A DNA stretch of 64,000 nt. It comes from Haematococcus lacustris. Its lineage: Eukaryota > Chlorophyta > Chlorophyceae > Chlamydomonadales > Haematococcaceae. Below, piece after piece: positions 63,128 through 64,000 of the stretch (position 1 is the first letter of the stretch; each line of letters begins with the position of its first letter). The position numbers and the translations under genes are program-made. The DNA lies in NCBI GenBank assembly GCA_030144725.1, contig JASKMD010000003.1, positions 19,951,937 through 20,015,936 of the forward strand, given 5' to 3'. The notes under the pieces are model-generated. The model saw nothing but the letters and a program-made list of their open reading frames with translations, did not search any database and was not told where the DNA came from.

Positions 63128-64000
63128 ATGGTTGGCAAGAGCAGGGGAGTGAAGGCTAATCGTGTCAGTCTGCAGAAAGCAAGGGAGGTTGTGGCACAGC
63201 TCAGGGCTGCAAAGGCCGAGGCCAATGCCCAGGCTGTCGTCACTGTGACTGAGGCTGAGGGCCAGGCAGGTCTACAGCACAGGGAGCTGCAGCTTGCTGA
63301 AAACCAGCGCTTGCATGCTTTACAACAACAACTGCATGACCTTCAGCGGGGTGAGCTTCAACGCAAGGAGCAGCAGTTGGCAGACTCAGTGGCCCAGCAG
63401 CGAGCAGCTCTGCTACGGTGGGAGCAACAGTTAACCGAGCAACAGCAACAGCTTCAGCAGAGCAACAGCAGCAGCTGCAGCAACAGCAGGCGGACCTCAG
63501 CAGGAGGGAGCAGGATCTGACTGTGCGGCAGCAGCAGTTGCAGCAGCAGCATGCAGATTTGCACTCCAAGGAGCAACAGCTAATTGAGCAGTGCCAGCTG
63601 ACTCATCAGCAGACTGGGCAGCAGCGCCCCTCCGGCGCGGCCGCCGCTGTCTCAGCCAGGAGCTGGAGTACGTGCGCAGCTTCTTTGAGGACCACAGCAG
63701 TCCATCACCCATGTACAAGGACGTGCGGCGCTACTACGTGCGCTTGACCGCTGGGTAGGCTGGCTGCATGGATTGGGTGGCTGGCTGCCGGCTGGTTAAC
63801 TGGGTGGGCTGGTAGGCTGCAGGCTAGTAGGTTGGCTGCATGACCGTTGGCTGGCTGCAGGCTGAATGAAGCACACCCCACATGCCCACAGCTCTCCCCC
63901 ACAGGTGCCTCGTTGCTGTCGTGGCAGGAGCAGTAAGAGGAGCAAATTGCGCATGTCACGACGCTACGTGGACCGCTCCCTAAAGAAGTTGTACCTGGAG
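63128..64000 (+). pseudogene. Coiled-coil protein remnant of element B
   Basis: Starts at ATG 63128 (MVGKSRGVKANRVSLQKAR), homologous to the head of copy A, followed by a Gln-rich coiled coil. A frameshift near 63470 leads to RRTSAGGSRI and a stop, while the coil continues in another frame (REQDLTVRQQQLQQQHADLH). After the deletion junction come DVRRYYVRLTAG and, past an intron (63755-63927), SKRSKLRMSRRYVDRSLKKL to the window edge. Not functional as it stands. Confidence 0.55.

Larger units (their letters stand above)
62230..64000 (+). mobile_element. Coiled-coil/HTH element, copy B, internally deleted, runs off the window
   Basis: Colinear with copy A from its left end (GGTCACCCCCGCCATTGGCG) through the coiled-coil region. 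It then jumps at about 63605 to sequence matching A at about 34099 (GCAGACTGGGCAGCAGCGCC). The capsid-like and HTH segments, about 1.5 kb, are therefore absent. A 374 bp MITE sits in its left part. Confidence 0.7.

Overview
This is nuclear DNA from a green alga of the Chlamydomonadales. The support is very GC-rich coding sequence, many short exons with GT-AG introns, introns full of microsatellites, an OPR-repeat organelle-RNA protein gene and abundant algal transposons. Several repeat families resemble those I associate with Haematococcus, so Haematococcus lacustris or a close relative is my best guess (inference, not proven). No bacterial operons, CRISPR arrays or rRNA/tRNA genes were seen.

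Gene-bearing half (1-30 kb). An unrecognised Pro/Ala-rich reading frame enters from the left edge (2-1573). An NTF2-like chloroplast-type protein is built from seven phase-consistent exons (3357-6666); one of its introns holds a hAT-type MITE. A DNAJC17 homologue (9169-12044, minus) is head-to-head with a DCAF8-like WD40 gene (12379-23517, plus) across a 334 bp gap. The DCAF8-like gene carries about 585 CTG units, 91 CCTG units, about 21 CCCCTG units and 215 GGGAT units, each in a different intron. An OPR-type repeat protein follows (24106-29569).

Transposon-rich half (30-64 kb). One small gene survives here: a J-domain protein (39171-41578, six exons). The rest is mobile DNA. It includes a complete Ty3/Gypsy chromovirus-type retrotransposon (45513-51655) with LTRs that look identical and a 5 bp target duplication. 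A second, internally deleted Ty3/Gypsy element (51955-54976) lies 300 bp away. Two copies (31.5-35.2 kb and 62.2-64 kb) belong to an element that encodes a coiled coil and a helix-turn-helix protein; one copy also has a gag-capsid-like segment. Short 3'-end repeats of that family are dispersed around the window. There are two further hAT-type MITEs, a 1.7 kb TA-flanked inverted-repeat element, a pogo-like transposase relic and a 5.3 kb palindrome with 2.3-2.4 kb arms.

The most interesting signals are as follows. (1) Three decayed C-terminal fragments carry an RD-x-[N/S]AA-x-N motif like the third RuvC motif of TnpB/Fanzor RNA-guided nucleases. Two of them lie beside copies of one shared, divergently oriented block. 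(2) One gene carries both CTG and CCTG giant repeats lying within about 15 nt of splice sites. (3) Two neighbouring Ty3/Gypsy elements appear to use different recoding signals between gag and pol: an in-frame UGA in one, and a CCCAAAC slippery site with a downstream hairpin in the other. (4) A short repeat copy has a 16 bp target duplication and looks 5'-truncated.
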